Shown: one piece after another, positions 41,753 to 52,169 of the stretch
Layout: every line of letters begins with the position of its first letter
Numbering within the stretch: the first letter of the stretch is position 1
DNA from: an uncultured Lachnospiraceae bacterium
GTDB taxonomy: Bacteria > Bacillota > Clostridia > Lachnospirales > Lachnospiraceae
Assembly (NCBI GenBank): GCA_944384025.1
Contig: CALWRS010000002.1
Coordinates: forward strand, 1 to 64,000
Direction: 5' to 3'
Length of the DNA stretch: 64,000 bases
Translations under genes and position numbers: made by a program
The notes under the pieces: generated by a model
The model's database searches: none
The model's input: only the letters and a program-made list of their open reading frames with translations
What the model was told of the DNA's origin: nothing

Positions 41753-42499
41753 ATGAACGAACAGGAATCGTTGTCTCCAGCGCTTGCCCAGATATTAGAA
41801 GAATCTCCGGAAAGCTATTTTCAGGACGAGGAAGCTTGCCGGAGCGACGCGTTAAGACGCCAGCTGCTGTTAGAGTACGAAGACGAGCGCAGAAAGTTCC
41901 AAAGAGATTTTCTGGAAACGATTCTGCTCTGCCTTGTTACAATTATAGCAACGCTTTTAATTCTTCGCTTTGTTATTCAGCCGATCGAAGTGATTGGCCC
42001 TTCCATGATGGAAACGCTGCAAAACGAAGACATTGTGCTGCTTGAGAAGCTAAGCGTCCGCTTTGGCGAATTGAAACGGTTTGATATTGTTGTTTTTGAA
42101 CCAGACCAGGAACGGCTGCTTGCGTCCGGCATACAGACCGACGAAGAGAAAGTTTCGTTTGTCAAACGCATTATCGGGCTTCCCGGAGAAGTTATTTATA
42201 TCGACTCTTCGGGCGACATTCATGTTGCAGACTCTTACAAGGACGGGGTATATGTGAACGACCGTGTTTTGGAAGAGTCGTATGGGAGAGAAGAAATTTC
42301 TCATCCGGAGCGGATTCGCTACGGCAGTAAAGAAAATCCCGCCATATTGGGGGAAGACGAATACTTTGTGATGGGTGACAACCGAAACAACAGTACGGAC
42401 AGCCGCAAAGAATATATTGGGGCGATTCACCGTTCACAAATTGAAGGGAAAGTGATTTTTCGCGTTTTTCCGCTGAGCAGTTTGGGAATTTTGGAATGA
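41753..42499 (+). CDS. lepB: Signal peptidase I
   Basis: Membrane serine protease that cleaves Sec signal peptides. 248 residues: a long acidic cytoplasmic N-terminal region (about 1-50), one membrane span at about 55-75, then the extracytoplasmic catalytic domain with Ser84 (IGPSMMETL) and the general-base Lys138 (FVKRIIGLPGE), and the GDNRNNSTDSR motif near the end. The N-terminal cytoplasmic extension is longer than in most type I peptidases. It follows rpoZ by 16 bases. Confidence 0.93.
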   Translation: MNEQESLSPALAQILEESPESYFQDEEACRSDALRRQLLLEYEDERRKFQRDFLETILLCLVTIIATLLILRFVIQPIEVIGPSMMETLQNEDIVLLEKLSVRFGELKRFDIVVFEPDQERLLASGIQTDEEKVSFVKRIIGLPGEVIYIDSSGDIHVADSYKDGVYVNDRVLEESYGREEISHPERIRYGSKENPAILGEDEYFVMGDNRNNSTDSRKEYIGAIHRSQIEGKVIFRVFPLSSLGILE

Positions 42500-42566
42500 A
42501 TAAAGTATAATCGGAAACAGAAGCATGTTTTTCTGCTCTAGAACCGGAAAAAAGCGAAACTTGTAC

Positions 42567-42595
42567 TTGCATTTTTTTTTCTGTTTCTGTACAAT
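42567..42595 (+). promoter_or_regulatory. Promoter for gapA
   Basis: TTGCAT and TACAAT separated by 17 bases. A second TATAAT at 42506-42511 with a weak -35 at 42482-42487 (18-base spacer) could be an additional start. Confidence 0.65.
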
Positions 42596-42647
42596 AAGAA
42601 GGGATTTTTAGAACCAACACTTATTTTCATTTAGGAGGAACAAAATC

Positions 42648-43649
42648 ATGGCAGTTAAAGTTGCAATCAATGGTTTTGGACGCATCGGACGTCTTGCATT
42701 TAGACAGATGTTTGGTGCTGCAGGCTACGAAGTAGTAGCGATCAACGACTTGACAAGCCCGAAGATGCTTGCTCACTTGTTAAAGTATGACTCTGCTCAG
42801 GGAAAGTACGCTCTCGCAGACAAGGTTAGCGCTGGAGAAGATTCCATTACAGTTGACGGAAAGACAATTAAAATCTACGCTGAGAAAGACGCAAAGGATC
42901 TTCCTTGGGGCGAGCTTGACGTAGACGTTGTACTTGAGTGCACCGGCTTTTACACCTCTAAGGAAAAAGCTTCCGCACACATTACGGCAGGTGCAAAGAA
43001 GGTTGTTATTTCTGCTCCGGCAGGAAATGATCTTCCTACCATCGTTTACAACGTAAACCACACTTCTTTGAAGGCAGATGACACCATCATCTCCGCTGCA
43101 TCCTGCACGACCAACTGCCTTGCACCTATGGCAAAGGCTCTGAACGACCTTGCAGGCATTAAGTCCGGCATTATGAGCACCATCCACGCTTACACCGGTG
43201 ACCAGATGATCCTTGACGGTCCTCAGAGAAAGGGTGACCTTAGAAGATCCCGCGCAGGCGCTGTAAACATCGTTCCGAACTCCACCGGTGCTGCAAAAGC
43301 AATCGGTCTTGTAATTCCGGAACTTAACGGCAAGCTTATCGGTTCCGCTCAGCGTGTTCCTACGCCGACCGGCTCCACAACCATCTTGGTTGCTACCGTA
43401 GAAAAGAGCGTAACCAAGGAAGAAATCAACGCTGCTATGAAGGCTGCTGCTACGGAGTCCTTCGGATACAACGAAGACGAGATCGTTTCCAGCGACGTTA
43501 TTGGTATGACCTACGGCTCGCTGTTTGACGCTACCCAGACCATGGTAGGCGCTGACAATCTTGTACAGGTTGTTTCTTGGTATGACAACGAGAACTCCTA
43601 TGTAAGCCAGATGGTTCGTACGATTAAGTACTTCGCTGAACTTGCATAA
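42648..43649 (+). CDS. gapA: Glyceraldehyde-3-phosphate dehydrogenase
   Basis: NAD-dependent glycolytic dehydrogenase of 333 residues; oxidises glyceraldehyde-3-phosphate to 1,3-bisphosphoglycerate. Rossmann motif [11 protein letters not shown], Asp34 (AINDL) that marks NAD over NADP, and the catalytic Cys153 in [10 protein letters not shown]. Codon use differs visibly from neighbours (more T-ending codons such as GCT), a pattern of highly expressed genes. Strong AGGAGGA upstream; its own promoter and terminator isolate it from pgk. Confidence 0.97.
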   Translation: MAVKVAINGFGRIGRLAFRQMFGAAGYEVVAINDLTSPKMLAHLLKYDSAQGKYALADKVSAGEDSITVDGKTIKIYAEKDAKDLPWGELDVDVVLECTGFYTSKEKASAHITAGAKKVVISAPAGNDLPTIVYNVNHTSLKADDTIISAASCTTNCLAPMAKALNDLAGIKSGIMSTIHAYTGDQMILDGPQRKGDLRRSRAGAVNIVPNSTGAAKAIGLVIPELNGKLIGSAQRVPTPTGSTTILVATVEKSVTKEEINAAMKAAATESFGYNEDEIVSSDVIGMTYGSLFDATQTMVGADNLVQVVSWYDNENSYVSQMVRTIKYFAELA

Positions 43650-43670
43650 GTTTGGGTTGATTGACCTATC

Positions 43671-43702
43671 AAGGGTCCGGTCTGAGGACCGGACCCTTTT
43701 TT
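43671..43702 (+). terminator. Intrinsic terminator of gapA
   Basis: Twelve-base-pair stem AAGGGTCCGGTC/GACCGGACCCTT with a four-base loop and six T. Confidence 0.94.
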
Positions 43703-43766
43703 CCGCTATGGCGGGTGTGTGATTTTGTCTGTGACGTAGTTGCAGGAATTAGAATTGGAGGCAAAA

Positions 43767-44990
43767 ATGGGATTGAATAAAAAATCGGTTGACGATATTA
43801 ATGCAAAGGGCAAAAGAGTCCTTGTAAGATGCGATTTTAACGTGCCGCTGAAAAACGGAGAGATTACGGATGAAACACGTATCGTAGCGGCGCTTCCAAC
43901 AATTAAAAAATTAATTAACGATGGCGGCAAGGTTATTCTGTGCTCCCACCTTGGAAAAGTAAAGAACGGACCGAACGAAGGAGAATCGCTGGCGCCGGTT
44001 GCAAAGCGTCTTTCCGAAAAGCTCGGAAAAGACGTTGTTTTTGTTGCAGATTACAACGTAACAGGCGAGGAAGCAACGAAGGCAGTAGCTGCTATGAAGG
44101 AAGGAGACGTTGTTCTTCTTCAGAATACGCGTTTCCGCGGCGCAGAAGAGACGAAGAACGGGGAAGCGTTCAGTAAAGAACTTGCAGACCTTGCAGACCT
44201 TTACGTATGCGACGCATTCGGTTCGTCGCACAGAGCGCATGCTTCCGTTGCAGGCGTAACGAAGGAAATCAGCGCAAAGGGCGGAGAAAACGCGGTAGGA
44301 TACTTGATGCAGAAGGAAATCAACTTCCTTGGAAACGCAGTGGAAAATCCGGTTCGTCCGTTTGTTGCTATTCTTGGCGGCGCAAAAGTTGCAGACAAGC
44401 TGAACGTAATTTCCAACCTTTTGGAAAAGTGCGACACGCTGATAATCGGCGGCGGTATGGCGTATACTTTCCTTAAGGCACAAGGATACGAAGTAGGAAA
44501 GTCCTTAGTAGACGACGAAAAGATTGGCTACTGCAAGGAAATGATGGACAAGGCAGCAAGCCTTGGAAAGAAGCTGCTGCTTCCAATTGATACTACGATT
44601 GCAGCATCCTTCCCGAACCCGATTGACGCTCCGATTGAAGTATCCAGTGTAGACGCAGACAAGATTCCGGCAGATATGGAAGGTCTTGATATCGGACCGA
44701 AGACCGCAAAACTGTTTGCGGATGCTGTAAAAGCGGCAAAGACCGTTGTATGGAACGGACCGATGGGCGTATTTGAAAATCCTACGCTTGCAGCAGGTAC
44801 GATTGCAGTTGCAAAAGCTTTGGCAGAGACCGACGCTACGACCATTATCGGCGGCGGCGACTCCGCAGCAGCGGTAAATCAGCTGGGCTTTGGCGATAAG
44901 ATGAGCCATATTTCTACCGGTGGCGGCGCATCCTTAGAGTTCCTTGAGGGCAAGGTACTTCCTGGGGTAGCTGCGGCTGACGATAAATAA
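43767..44990 (+). CDS. pgk: Phosphoglycerate kinase
   Basis: Transfers phosphate from 1,3-bisphosphoglycerate to ADP. The 407 residues show the signature [12 protein letters not shown] near residue 20, the SHLGK substrate segment, the GGAKV and NGPMGVFE motifs, and the closing Gly-rich [19 protein letters not shown] region of the nucleotide site. Strong GGAGG five bases before the ATG; the longer frame from 43740 starts before it. It follows the gapA terminator and is followed 20 bases later by tpiA. I see no clear promoter between 43703 and 43766. Confidence 0.96.
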   Translation: MGLNKKSVDDINAKGKRVLVRCDFNVPLKNGEITDETRIVAALPTIKKLINDGGKVILCSHLGKVKNGPNEGESLAPVAKRLSEKLGKDVVFVADYNVTGEEATKAVAAMKEGDVVLLQNTRFRGAEETKNGEAFSKELADLADLYVCDAFGSSHRAHASVAGVTKEISAKGGENAVGYLMQKEINFLGNAVENPVRPFVAILGGAKVADKLNVISNLLEKCDTLIIGGGMAYTFLKAQGYEVGKSLVDDEKIGYCKEMMDKAASLGKKLLLPIDTTIAASFPNPIDAPIEVSSVDADKIPADMEGLDIGPKTAKLFADAVKAAKTVVWNGPMGVFENPTLAAGTIAVAKALAETDATTIIGGGDSAAAVNQLGFGDKMSHISTGGGASLEFLEGKVLPGVAAADDK

Positions 44991-45010
44991 AGAGAAACGA
45001 GGAGAAAATC

Positions 45011-45760
45011 ATGGCAAGAAGGAAAATTGTAGCCGGAAACTGGAAAATGAATATGACGCCCAGTCAGGCGAAGGCACTTTGCGCAGAACTCAAAGATCTT
45101 GTAAAGTCCGAAGACGTTGACGTTGTTTATTGCGTTCCTGCAATTGACATTGTGCCGGTTGTAGAAGCGGTAAAGGGAACGAATGTAAAAGTAGGCGCTG
45201 AAAATATGTACTTTGAGGAAAAAGGCGCTTATACCGGAGAAATTTCCGCAGCAATGCTTGTGGATGCCGGCGTAGAGTACGTGATTATCGGACATTCCGA
45301 AAGAAGAGACTACTTCAAGGAAGACGATTGCCTTTTGAATAAAAAGGTAAAGAAGGCCTTGGAGGCAGGTCTTATTCCGATTCTTTGCTGCGGCGAGACG
45401 CTTGAGCAAAGAGAGATGGGCGTAACGATGGACTGGATTCGCTTGCAGATTAAATCCGATTTGGCAGGCGTTACGGCAGAGCAGGTACAGGGAATGATAA
45501 TCGCTTACGAGCCGATTTGGGCAATCGGAACCGGCAAGACGGCGACAACCGAGCAGGCAGAAGAAGTTTGCAAGGGCATTCGTATGTGCATCGAAGAAAT
45601 GTACGACGCTCAGACAGCAGAAGCGGTACGTATTCAATACGGCGGTTCGGTAAATGCCGCAAACGCAGCAGAACTGTTTGCACAGCCGAATATCGACGGC
45701 GGTTTGGTTGGCGGAGCCAGCTTGAAAGCGGATTTCGGGAAAATTGTAAATTACAAATAA
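45011..45760 (+). CDS. tpiA: Triosephosphate isomerase
   Basis: Interconverts glyceraldehyde-3-phosphate and dihydroxyacetone phosphate. 249 residues, normal length; NWKMNM at the start (catalytic Asn-Lys), GHSERRDYF (catalytic His) and [13 protein letters not shown] (catalytic Glu), then the phosphate-binding GGSV and GGASL motifs. Start with GGAGA upstream. Downstream is a hairpin (45795-45829) before gpmI. Confidence 0.97.
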   Translation: MARRKIVAGNWKMNMTPSQAKALCAELKDLVKSEDVDVVYCVPAIDIVPVVEAVKGTNVKVGAENMYFEEKGAYTGEISAAMLVDAGVEYVIIGHSERRDYFKEDDCLLNKKVKKALEAGLIPILCCGETLEQREMGVTMDWIRLQIKSDLAGVTAEQVQGMIIAYEPIWAIGTGKTATTEQAEEVCKGIRMCIEEMYDAQTAEAVRIQYGGSVNAANAAELFAQPNIDGGLVGGASLKADFGKIVNYK

Positions 45761-45794
45761 AGAGTTGTAAAAAGAAGGCAGCCTAAATGAAAAA

Positions 45795-45829
45795 CGGGCA
45801 GCGCTCTCCTTTGCGAGTGGCGTTGCCCG
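45795..45829 (+). terminator. Hairpin between tpiA and gpmI
   Basis: CGGGCAGCG pairs with CGTTGCCCG over nine positions (one G-T) around a 17-base loop that contains a short inner CTC/GAG stem. There is no T-run after it, so it may be a weak terminator, an attenuator or an mRNA end-stabilising structure rather than a strong terminator. Confidence 0.45.
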
Positions 45830-45869
45830 GAATAATGTGCAGGCACCGCCGCAAAAGGAAGCAGGGAAT

Positions 45870-47399
45870 ATGAAAAAAACAACGGTTTTACTCATTCTTG
45901 ATGGATATGGACTGAACGATAAAACAGAAGGAAATGCTATAAAACAGGCAAAAACACCGGTAATGGATCAGCTGATGGCAGAGTGCCCGTTTGCACAGGG
46001 AGAAGCTTCCGGACTGGCAGTTGGTTTGCCGGACGGGCAGATGGGCAACTCAGAGGTTGGCCATACGAATATGGGCGCCGGCCGGGTAGTTTATCAAATG
46101 CTGGTTAAAATATCAAAAGCAATTCAGGACGGCGATTTCTTTAAAAATCCGGCGCTTGTAGCGGCGATGGAAAATTGTCGGGAAAAGAACACGGCGCTTC
46201 ATCTGATGGGGCTTCTTTCCCCAGGCGGAGTTCACAGCCATATGGAGCATTTGTACGGACTTTTGCAAATGGCAAAGAATTACGGACTGGAAAAGGTTTA
46301 CGTACATGCCTTTTTGGATGGACGTGACGTGCCTCCGTCGTCTGCTGCCGAATACATGAAAGAAGCAACGGAAAAAATGGAGGAAATCGGCGTTGGAGTC
46401 GTTGCGACGATTTCAGGACGTTTTTACGCTATGGACCGAGACAACGCATGGGACCGCGTAGAAAAAGCGTATCGTGCGCTTACGCTTGGCGAGGGCGTTA
46501 TGGAAGAGTGCCCGGTATGCGCAATTAAGCATTCTTATGAAAACGGCGTAACGGACGAGTTTATGCTTCCGACCGTTGTAAATAAAAACGGAACCATTCA
46601 AAAAGACGACAGCGTAATTTTCTTTAACTTCCGTCCGGATCGTGCCAGACAGATTACCCGTGCGTTCGTGGATCCGAATTTTGGCGGATTTGAGCGGCCA
46701 AACGGTTACTTCCCCGTTCATTTTGTATGCATGGCGCAGTACGACGCCGAGATGCCAAACGTATCGGTAGCATACCCGCCGGAAGCATTGACGATGACGT
46801 TCGGCGAGTTTTTGGCAAAGCATGGAATGACCCAGCTTCGCTTAGCAGAAACGCAAAAATACGCGCATGTAACGTTTTTCTTTAACGGCGGAGAAGAAAA
46901 ACAGTTTGAAGGCGAAGACCGGATTCTTGTAAACTCTCCGAAGGTTCCTACGTTTGACATGCAGCCGGAAATGAGTGCGCCGGAAGTTTGCGACAACTTG
47001 TGCAGGTCGATTCGCTCCGGTAAATACGACGTAATTATTTGCAACTTCGCAAATCCGGACATGGTTGGACATACCGGTATTATGGAAGCGGCAATCCGCG
47101 CGATTGAGACCGTAGACGAGTGCGTTGGAAAAGCGGTAGAAGCCGTTAAGGAAACGGGCGGACAGATGTTTATCTGCGCCGACCACGGAAACGCCGAGCA
47201 GCTTATCGACGAAGAAACAGGAGCGCCGTATACGGCGCATACGACCAATCCGGTGCCGTTTATCCTTGTGAACGTACCGGAAAACATCGGACTGCGTCAG
47301 GGAGGTTATCTTGCCGACATTATTCCAACGCTTATCGATATGATGGGCATGCAGCAGCCGGAGGAAATGACCGGACACTCTCTTTTGCTCAGAAAATAG
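45870..47399 (+). CDS. gpmI: Phosphoglycerate mutase, cofactor-independent
   Basis: Manganese-dependent mutase interconverting 3- and 2-phosphoglycerate, alkaline-phosphatase superfamily. 509 residues: LLILDGYGL (metal Asp), MGNSEVGHTNMGAG with the catalytic Ser, DGRDVPPSS, NFRPDRARQITR, then FICADHGNAEQ and the C-terminal metal-binding His. The first in-frame ATG with a GGGA-type site is 45870; an upstream start at 45837 is in the hairpin region. It closes the glycolytic run; enolase is not in the window. Confidence 0.96.
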   Translation: MKKTTVLLILDGYGLNDKTEGNAIKQAKTPVMDQLMAECPFAQGEASGLAVGLPDGQMGNSEVGHTNMGAGRVVYQMLVKISKAIQDGDFFKNPALVAAMENCREKNTALHLMGLLSPGGVHSHMEHLYGLLQMAKNYGLEKVYVHAFLDGRDVPPSSAAEYMKEATEKMEEIGVGVVATISGRFYAMDRDNAWDRVEKAYRALTLGEGVMEECPVCAIKHSYENGVTDEFMLPTVVNKNGTIQKDDSVIFFNFRPDRARQITRAFVDPNFGGFERPNGYFPVHFVCMAQYDAEMPNVSVAYPPEALTMTFGEFLAKHGMTQLRLAETQKYAHVTFFFNGGEEKQFEGEDRILVNSPKVPTFDMQPEMSAPEVCDNLCRSIRSGKYDVIICNFANPDMVGHTGIMEAAIRAIETVDECVGKAVEAVKETGGQMFICADHGNAEQLIDEETGAPYTAHTTNPVPFILVNVPENIGLRQGGYLADIIPTLIDMMGMQQPEEMTGHSLLLRK

Positions 47400-47418
47400 G
47401 AGATTGGGAAAATTCTTC

Positions 47419-47447
47419 TTGCGCGAAGAGAGTAAACATGTTATAAT
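47419..47447 (+). promoter_or_regulatory. Promoter for secG
   Basis: TATAAT with extended -10 (TGT) and a -35 of TTGCGC at 17 bases. Confidence 0.75.
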
Positions 47448-47512
47448 CGAATATACGCTTTCGACTCTTTGTGAAGAGAAGAAAAGGAAAGAGAAATCTG
47501 GAGGATTCGAAA

Positions 47513-47761
47513 TTGGCTACCGTTAAGACTATCGTAACAATCATATATGTTATTATCTGTATCGCACTCGTTGTCATCGTTTTAATGCAGGAAGGCAAAA
47601 ATGCCGGCCTTTCCGGAACGATCGACGGTATCGCGGACACTTATTGGGGCAAGAACAAAGGACGTTCCATCGAAGGGACGCTTGTAAAAATTACAAGAAT
47701 TCTTGCGTTCTTGTTCATCGTCCTCTCTGTGGTATTGAGTATGCAGTTCTGGACAAAATAG
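47513..47761 (+). CDS. secG: Preprotein translocase subunit SecG
   Basis: Small membrane component of the Sec translocon, 82 residues with two membrane segments (about 5-25 and 57-77) and the cytoplasmic loop LMQEGKNAGLSG that identifies the family. The start is a TTG preceded by GGAGG eight bases upstream; the longer ORF from 47471 lacks a site. Head of the secG-rnr-smpB order. A strong terminator follows, so much of rnr may need read-through or its own start. Confidence 0.92.
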   Translation: MATVKTIVTIIYVIICIALVVIVLMQEGKNAGLSGTIDGIADTYWGKNKGRSIEGTLVKITRILAFLFIVLSVVLSMQFWTK

Positions 47762-47772
47762 TTCGTACGGCG

Positions 47773-47802
47773 CGGCACTCTGGTTGCAGAGTGCCGTTTT
47801 TT
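47773..47802 (+). terminator. Intrinsic terminator after secG
   Basis: Ten-base-pair stem CGGCACTCTG/CAGAGTGCCG with a four-base loop and a T-run. Confidence 0.93.
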
Positions 47803-47818
47803 CCGTTATAGGAGTTAT

Positions 47819-49993
47819 GTGAGGGAAAAGGATTTGGAAAATTTGAGTGGGAAAGACCCAACGCCGGAAAAAGAACAACGCAGGGAAATGCTCTTAAAAC
47901 TGCTTGGCGAAGGCGGCGTTGGTCCGATGCGTTTTCGGGAAATTGCCGGCTTTTTGCAGGTTCCAAAGGCTGAGCGAAACGAGCTGGCGCTGCTTTTAGG
48001 AGAAATGGTGCGCGAAGACCGTCTTTTTCTGGACGAAGGGGGACATTACACGGCCGGAGCCGGATGCACGGTAGAAGGCGAATTTTTGGCTACAGGAAAA
48101 GGGTTTGCCTTTGTGCGTCCCGCAGAAGGAACGGACATTTACATTCCGGAATCAGGCACGCTTGGAGCGTGGCATAAGGACCGGGTTTTAGTTAAAACAA
48201 AGCCTATGAGCGCGGGTGAGCAAAAGAAATCGGTTCACCGGGAAGGCGTTGTCACAAGAATCCTTGAGCGAAGCACAAAGGAAGTCGTAGGACGGTATCG
48301 GCACAGAAAGGATCATGGCGTTGTATTGCCGGATCTTCTTAAGTTAGACGCATCCATCCTTGTTGCAAAAGAAGATGCTATGGGAGCGCTTAGCGGACAA
48401 AAAGTTGTCGTTCAAATTACGGATTACGGAAAAGAAGGGGGTAGTCCGAAAGGGCAGGTTACGCAAATTCTCGGATACGGGAGCGAACCCGGCGTTGATA
48501 TATTGTCCATTGTAAAGTCGTACGGACTTCCGACGGAGTTTCCGGAAGATGTTCTTTTGGCGGCGAAAAATGCAGGAGATTGCGTAAAACCGGAGAATTT
48601 GCGCGGACGCCTTGATTTGCGGGAACTTGTAACCGTCACAATTGACGGAGAAGACGCGAAGGATTTAGACGATGCGATTACATTGCAGGAAAAAGACGGG
48701 CATTATTTGCTAGGCGTTCATATTGCGGATGTTTCGCACTACGTGAAAGAAAATGCGGCATTGGATTTGGAAGCGCTTCGTCGCGGGACAAGCGTTTATT
48801 TGACCGACCGTGTGCTTCCGATGCTTCCGCCTGCGCTCTCAAACGGCATCTGCTCGTTAAATCAGGGCGAAGACCGCCTTGCCCTAAGCTGCCTTATGGA
48901 GCTTTCGGAAAACGGGGAGCTGCTTAGCCATGAAATTGCGGAAACTGTTATTTGCGTAGACCGGCGAATGAGTTACCGGCAGGTAAATGGAATTTTAACC
49001 GGAGAGGATAAACAGGCGCAGAAAACCTACGAAGAATATGCCCCGCTTTTTTTCAAAATGGCGGAGCTATCGGAAAAGCTGCGGCAAAGAAGAAGAGAGC
49101 GCGGAGGCGTTGACTTTGACTTTCCGGAGAGCAAAATTACGCTTGATGAGCGCGGGCGGGTGCTTTTGGTTGCGCCGTATGAGCGAAACCGGGCGACAAA
49201 GCTGATCGAAGACTTTATGCTGCTTGCAAACGAAACGGTAGCGGAGCAGTTTTATTGGCTGGAAGCCCCGTTTGTTTATCGGACGCACGAGAAGCCGGAT
49301 CCGGAAAAAGTCCGGAAATTAAATATTTTCATACAGAATTTTGGCTATAACCTGCACCTTTCGCAGGATTCCGTGCATTCTAAGGAGCTGCAAAAGCTGC
49401 TTACAAAAGTGGAAGGAAAACCGGAAGAGGCGCTAATTAGCCGATTGACGCTTCGCTCCATGAAGCAGGCGCGCTATACGACCGAGTGCGTTGGGCATTT
49501 TGGGCTGGCCTCTAAGTATTATTGCCATTTCACTTCGCCAATCCGGCGGTATCCGGATTTGCAAATTCACCGGATCATGAAAGAATATTTGCACGGGAGT
49601 CTGACGGAGGAGCGTATTTTGCATTATCGTTCCATTTTGCAGGAAGTTTGCCGTCAGGCTTGTTATACGGAGCGCAGAGCAGAAGAAGCGGAGCGTGAAA
49701 CTGAAAAAATGAAAAAGGCGGAATACATGCAGCACCACCTTGGCGAGCGGTTTTCCGGCGTCATTTCCGGCGTAACCGGCTGGGGGATTTATGTTGAACT
49801 GCCAAACACAATCGAAGGGATGATTCGCATGTCAGACCTCTCGGGCGATTACTATCGCTACGATGAGGGGACGCAAAGTTTAATCGGTGAGCGAACGGGA
49901 AAGAAATATTGTCTCGGGCAGCCGATCGATATTTTTGTTGCGGGCGCAGATAAACTTGCAAAAACCGTTGATTTCGTGCCTGCAATTTCGTAG
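47819..49993 (+). CDS. rnr: Ribonuclease R
   Basis: Processive 3'-5' exoribonuclease that degrades structured RNA, including mRNA released by trans-translation. 724 residues: N-terminal HTH-like and cold-shock domains (about 15-220), then the RNB domain with the Mg-binding aspartates in [36 protein letters not shown], and the S1 domain near the C-terminus ([24 protein letters not shown]). The start is uncertain: GTG at 47819 with GGAG just upstream, or TTG at 47834 with AGGGA upstream. It precedes smpB by 13 bases. Confidence 0.95.
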   Translation: MREKDLENLSGKDPTPEKEQRREMLLKLLGEGGVGPMRFREIAGFLQVPKAERNELALLLGEMVREDRLFLDEGGHYTAGAGCTVEGEFLATGKGFAFVRPAEGTDIYIPESGTLGAWHKDRVLVKTKPMSAGEQKKSVHREGVVTRILERSTKEVVGRYRHRKDHGVVLPDLLKLDASILVAKEDAMGALSGQKVVVQITDYGKEGGSPKGQVTQILGYGSEPGVDILSIVKSYGLPTEFPEDVLLAAKNAGDCVKPENLRGRLDLRELVTVTIDGEDAKDLDDAITLQEKDGHYLLGVHIADVSHYVKENAALDLEALRRGTSVYLTDRVLPMLPPALSNGICSLNQGEDRLALSCLMELSENGELLSHEIAETVICVDRRMSYRQVNGILTGEDKQAQKTYEEYAPLFFKMAELSEKLRQRRRERGGVDFDFPESKITLDERGRVLLVAPYERNRATKLIEDFMLLANETVAEQFYWLEAPFVYRTHEKPDPEKVRKLNIFIQNFGYNLHLSQDSVHSKELQKLLTKVEGKPEEALISRLTLRSMKQARYTTECVGHFGLASKYYCHFTSPIRRYPDLQIHRIMKEYLHGSLTEERILHYRSILQEVCRQACYTERRAEEAERETEKMKKAEYMQHHLGERFSGVISGVTGWGIYVELPNTIEGMIRMSDLSGDYYRYDEGTQSLIGERTGKKYCLGQPIDIFVAGADKLAKTVDFVPAIS

Positions 49994-50006
49994 AATGGAG
50001 GTAGTT

Positions 50007-50471
50007 ATGGGAAAGGATACCATTCGCCAGATTGCCAACAACAAGAAGGCATATTATGACTATTTTATCGAGGACGAATACGAAGCCGGGATTGCGCTCC
50101 ACGGCACGGAAGTGAAGTCTTTGCGGATGGGTCACTGCTCCGTAAAAGAATCGTATATCCGCGTGGAAAACGGAGAAGTTTACGTATACGGAATGCATAT
50201 TAGCCCGTACGAAAAAGGAAATCTCTTTAATAGAGATCCGCTGCGCGTACGGAAGCTTTTGCTAAATCGGTACGAAATTAATAAAATTGCGGGCAAGATG
50301 CAGCAAAAGGGGTATACGCTTGTTCCGCTTTCGGTATATCTAAAGGGAAATCTCGTGAAAGTTAAGGTTGGGGTTGCCCGAGGCAAAAAACTGTACGATA
50401 AGCGCGAGAGCATTGCAAAAAAAGATCAGAAAAGAGAAGCGGAAAAAGAATTTAAGATTCGCAATCTATAA
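50007..50471 (+). CDS. smpB: SsrA-binding protein SmpB
   Basis: Small RNA-binding protein that takes tmRNA to stalled ribosomes. 154 residues: [37 protein letters not shown] (the beta-barrel OB fold start), the central SVKESYI and [10 protein letters not shown], and the basic C-terminal tail ([17 protein letters not shown]) that acts in the ribosome. GGAGG five bases before the ATG. Order secG-rnr-smpB is kept, but the ssrA (tmRNA) gene that often follows is not visible in the short gap after it. Confidence 0.96.
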   Translation: MGKDTIRQIANNKKAYYDYFIEDEYEAGIALHGTEVKSLRMGHCSVKESYIRVENGEVYVYGMHISPYEKGNLFNRDPLRVRKLLLNRYEINKIAGKMQQKGYTLVPLSVYLKGNLVKVKVGVARGKKLYDKRESIAKKDQKREAEKEFKIRNL

Positions 50472-50507
50472 AAACGTCTGTCTAGAAGACAGCAGGGGGA
50501 GGGGTAT

Positions 50508-52157
50508 ATGACAACACACGAGAAGAAGGTAATTGTAATCGGCCACAAAAATCCGGATACGGATTCTATTTGCTCAGCGATTGCTTACGCGCAGCTAAAG
50601 CAGAAGGTGACCGGAAAACGGTACGTTCCGCGCTGCTGCGGAGAGTTGAATCCGGAAACGCAATATGTGCTGGCGCGTTTTGGCGTAGACGCACCGGATT
50701 ACATTGACGACGTAGGAACGCAGGTTAAGGATATTGAAATTCGGGAAACGCCGGGCGTAGACCCGCTTCTTTCCCTTAAACAGGCGTGGATTTCGATGCG
50801 CAAACAGCATGTCGTTACGCTTGCGATTACGACCGATCAGCACTTAGACGGCTTAATTACGATTGGCGACATTGCCCGCGCGGCTATGGATTTAGCAGAC
50901 AGCGACATCTTATCCCGCGCACAGACGCCCTACCGCAACATTTTGGACACGCTTGATGCGGTCTTGCTTGTTGGCGAAGTGGACGGCAAAGTGTTTACGG
51001 ACGGCAAAGTGCTGATTGCTGCTGCCAATCCGGACCTTATGGAAGATTATATTGAGCCGGGAGATTTGGTTATCCTTGGGAACCGCTACGAGTCGCAGCT
51101 TTGCGCCATTGAAATGGGCGCCGCTTGTATGGTTATTTGCGAAGGCTCAAAAGTCTCCCGCACAATCAAGCGCTTGGCGGAAGAGAAAAAATGTGTAATT
51201 ATCAGCACGCCGCACGACGCGTTTACCGTTGCGCGGCAGATTAACCTCTCCATGCCTATCGGATTTTTTATGACTTCAGAGAATTTGATTTGCTTTCAGA
51301 CCGACGCTTACATAGACGAAATCCGCGATACAATGGCAAAGCGCAGAAACCGCGATTTCCCGATTTTAAATCACAAAGGGCAGTACGTAGGAATGATTTC
51401 CCGCCGAAACCTGATGGGAATGGCAAGAAAGCAGGTCATCCTTGTGGACCACAACGAAAAGAGCCAGGCAGTTGACGGCGTAGAAAATGCGGAAATTCTT
51501 GAAATTATCGACCATCATCGCCTTGGAACGATCAGCACAATGTCGCCGGTATTTTTCCGCAACCAGCCGCTTGGCTGTACGGCAACGATTATCAACCTTT
51601 TGTACAAGGAAAACGGCGTGGAAATTCCTCCTACGACTGCCGGACTTTTGTGCGCCGCCATCGTATCGGATACGCTTTTGTTTCGTTCTCCTACGTGTAC
51701 GGAGATTGACCGTCAGGCAGCCGAAGAGCTTGCCGCTATAGCCGGAATTGACCCGGTTGAGCTTGCAGAAAATATGTTCGAAGCCGGCAGCAATCTGCGC
51801 GATAAGTCGGCGGAAGAAATTATGTTTCAGGATTTTAAGAAGTTTTCGGCAAGCGATGTAAGCATTGGCGTGGGACAGATTAGTTCCATGAGTCAGGTGG
51901 AACTTGCGGATATCGAAGAGAGAATGCGCCAATACTGGAACCAGAGCCGGGAAATCAGCGATACGGATATGACGTTTTTTATGCTGACCAATATCGAGAC
52001 GGAAACGTCGCGGATTCTGTTTCGCGGGCGCGCGGCAAAGGAACTGCTTGCCGCTGCTTTTGGAACAAAGCCGGAGGGGGACGTTTGCGAAGTGCCGGGC
52101 GTAGTTTCCAGAAAAAAGCAGCTTATCCCCGGACTGATGACGGCTCTAAAGAGTTAA
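50508..52157 (+). CDS. Manganese-dependent inorganic pyrophosphatase with CBS and DRTGG domains
   Basis: Family II (DHH/DHHA2) pyrophosphatase hydrolysing PPi, 549 residues, with an internal regulatory insert between the two halves of the catalytic domain. The N-terminal DHH part has VIGHKNPDTDSICSA; the insert at about 75-310 looks like two CBS domains with a DRTGG domain between them (predicted adenine-nucleotide sensing); the catalytic part resumes with LVDHNEKSQAVDGVE, IIDHHRLGTI and the C-terminal DHHA2. The CBS-containing form is known in Clostridia and is inhibited or activated by adenine nucleotides. GGGGGAGGG upstream of the ATG. Confidence 0.93.
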   Translation: MTTHEKKVIVIGHKNPDTDSICSAIAYAQLKQKVTGKRYVPRCCGELNPETQYVLARFGVDAPDYIDDVGTQVKDIEIRETPGVDPLLSLKQAWISMRKQHVVTLAITTDQHLDGLITIGDIARAAMDLADSDILSRAQTPYRNILDTLDAVLLVGEVDGKVFTDGKVLIAAANPDLMEDYIEPGDLVILGNRYESQLCAIEMGAACMVICEGSKVSRTIKRLAEEKKCVIISTPHDAFTVARQINLSMPIGFFMTSENLICFQTDAYIDEIRDTMAKRRNRDFPILNHKGQYVGMISRRNLMGMARKQVILVDHNEKSQAVDGVENAEILEIIDHHRLGTISTMSPVFFRNQPLGCTATIINLLYKENGVEIPPTTAGLLCAAIVSDTLLFRSPTCTEIDRQAAEELAAIAGIDPVELAENMFEAGSNLRDKSAEEIMFQDFKKFSASDVSIGVGQISSMSQVELADIEERMRQYWNQSREISDTDMTFFMLTNIETETSRILFRGRAAKELLAAAFGTKPEGDVCEVPGVVSRKKQLIPGLMTALKS

Positions 52158-52169
52158 GGGAGGTATTTT

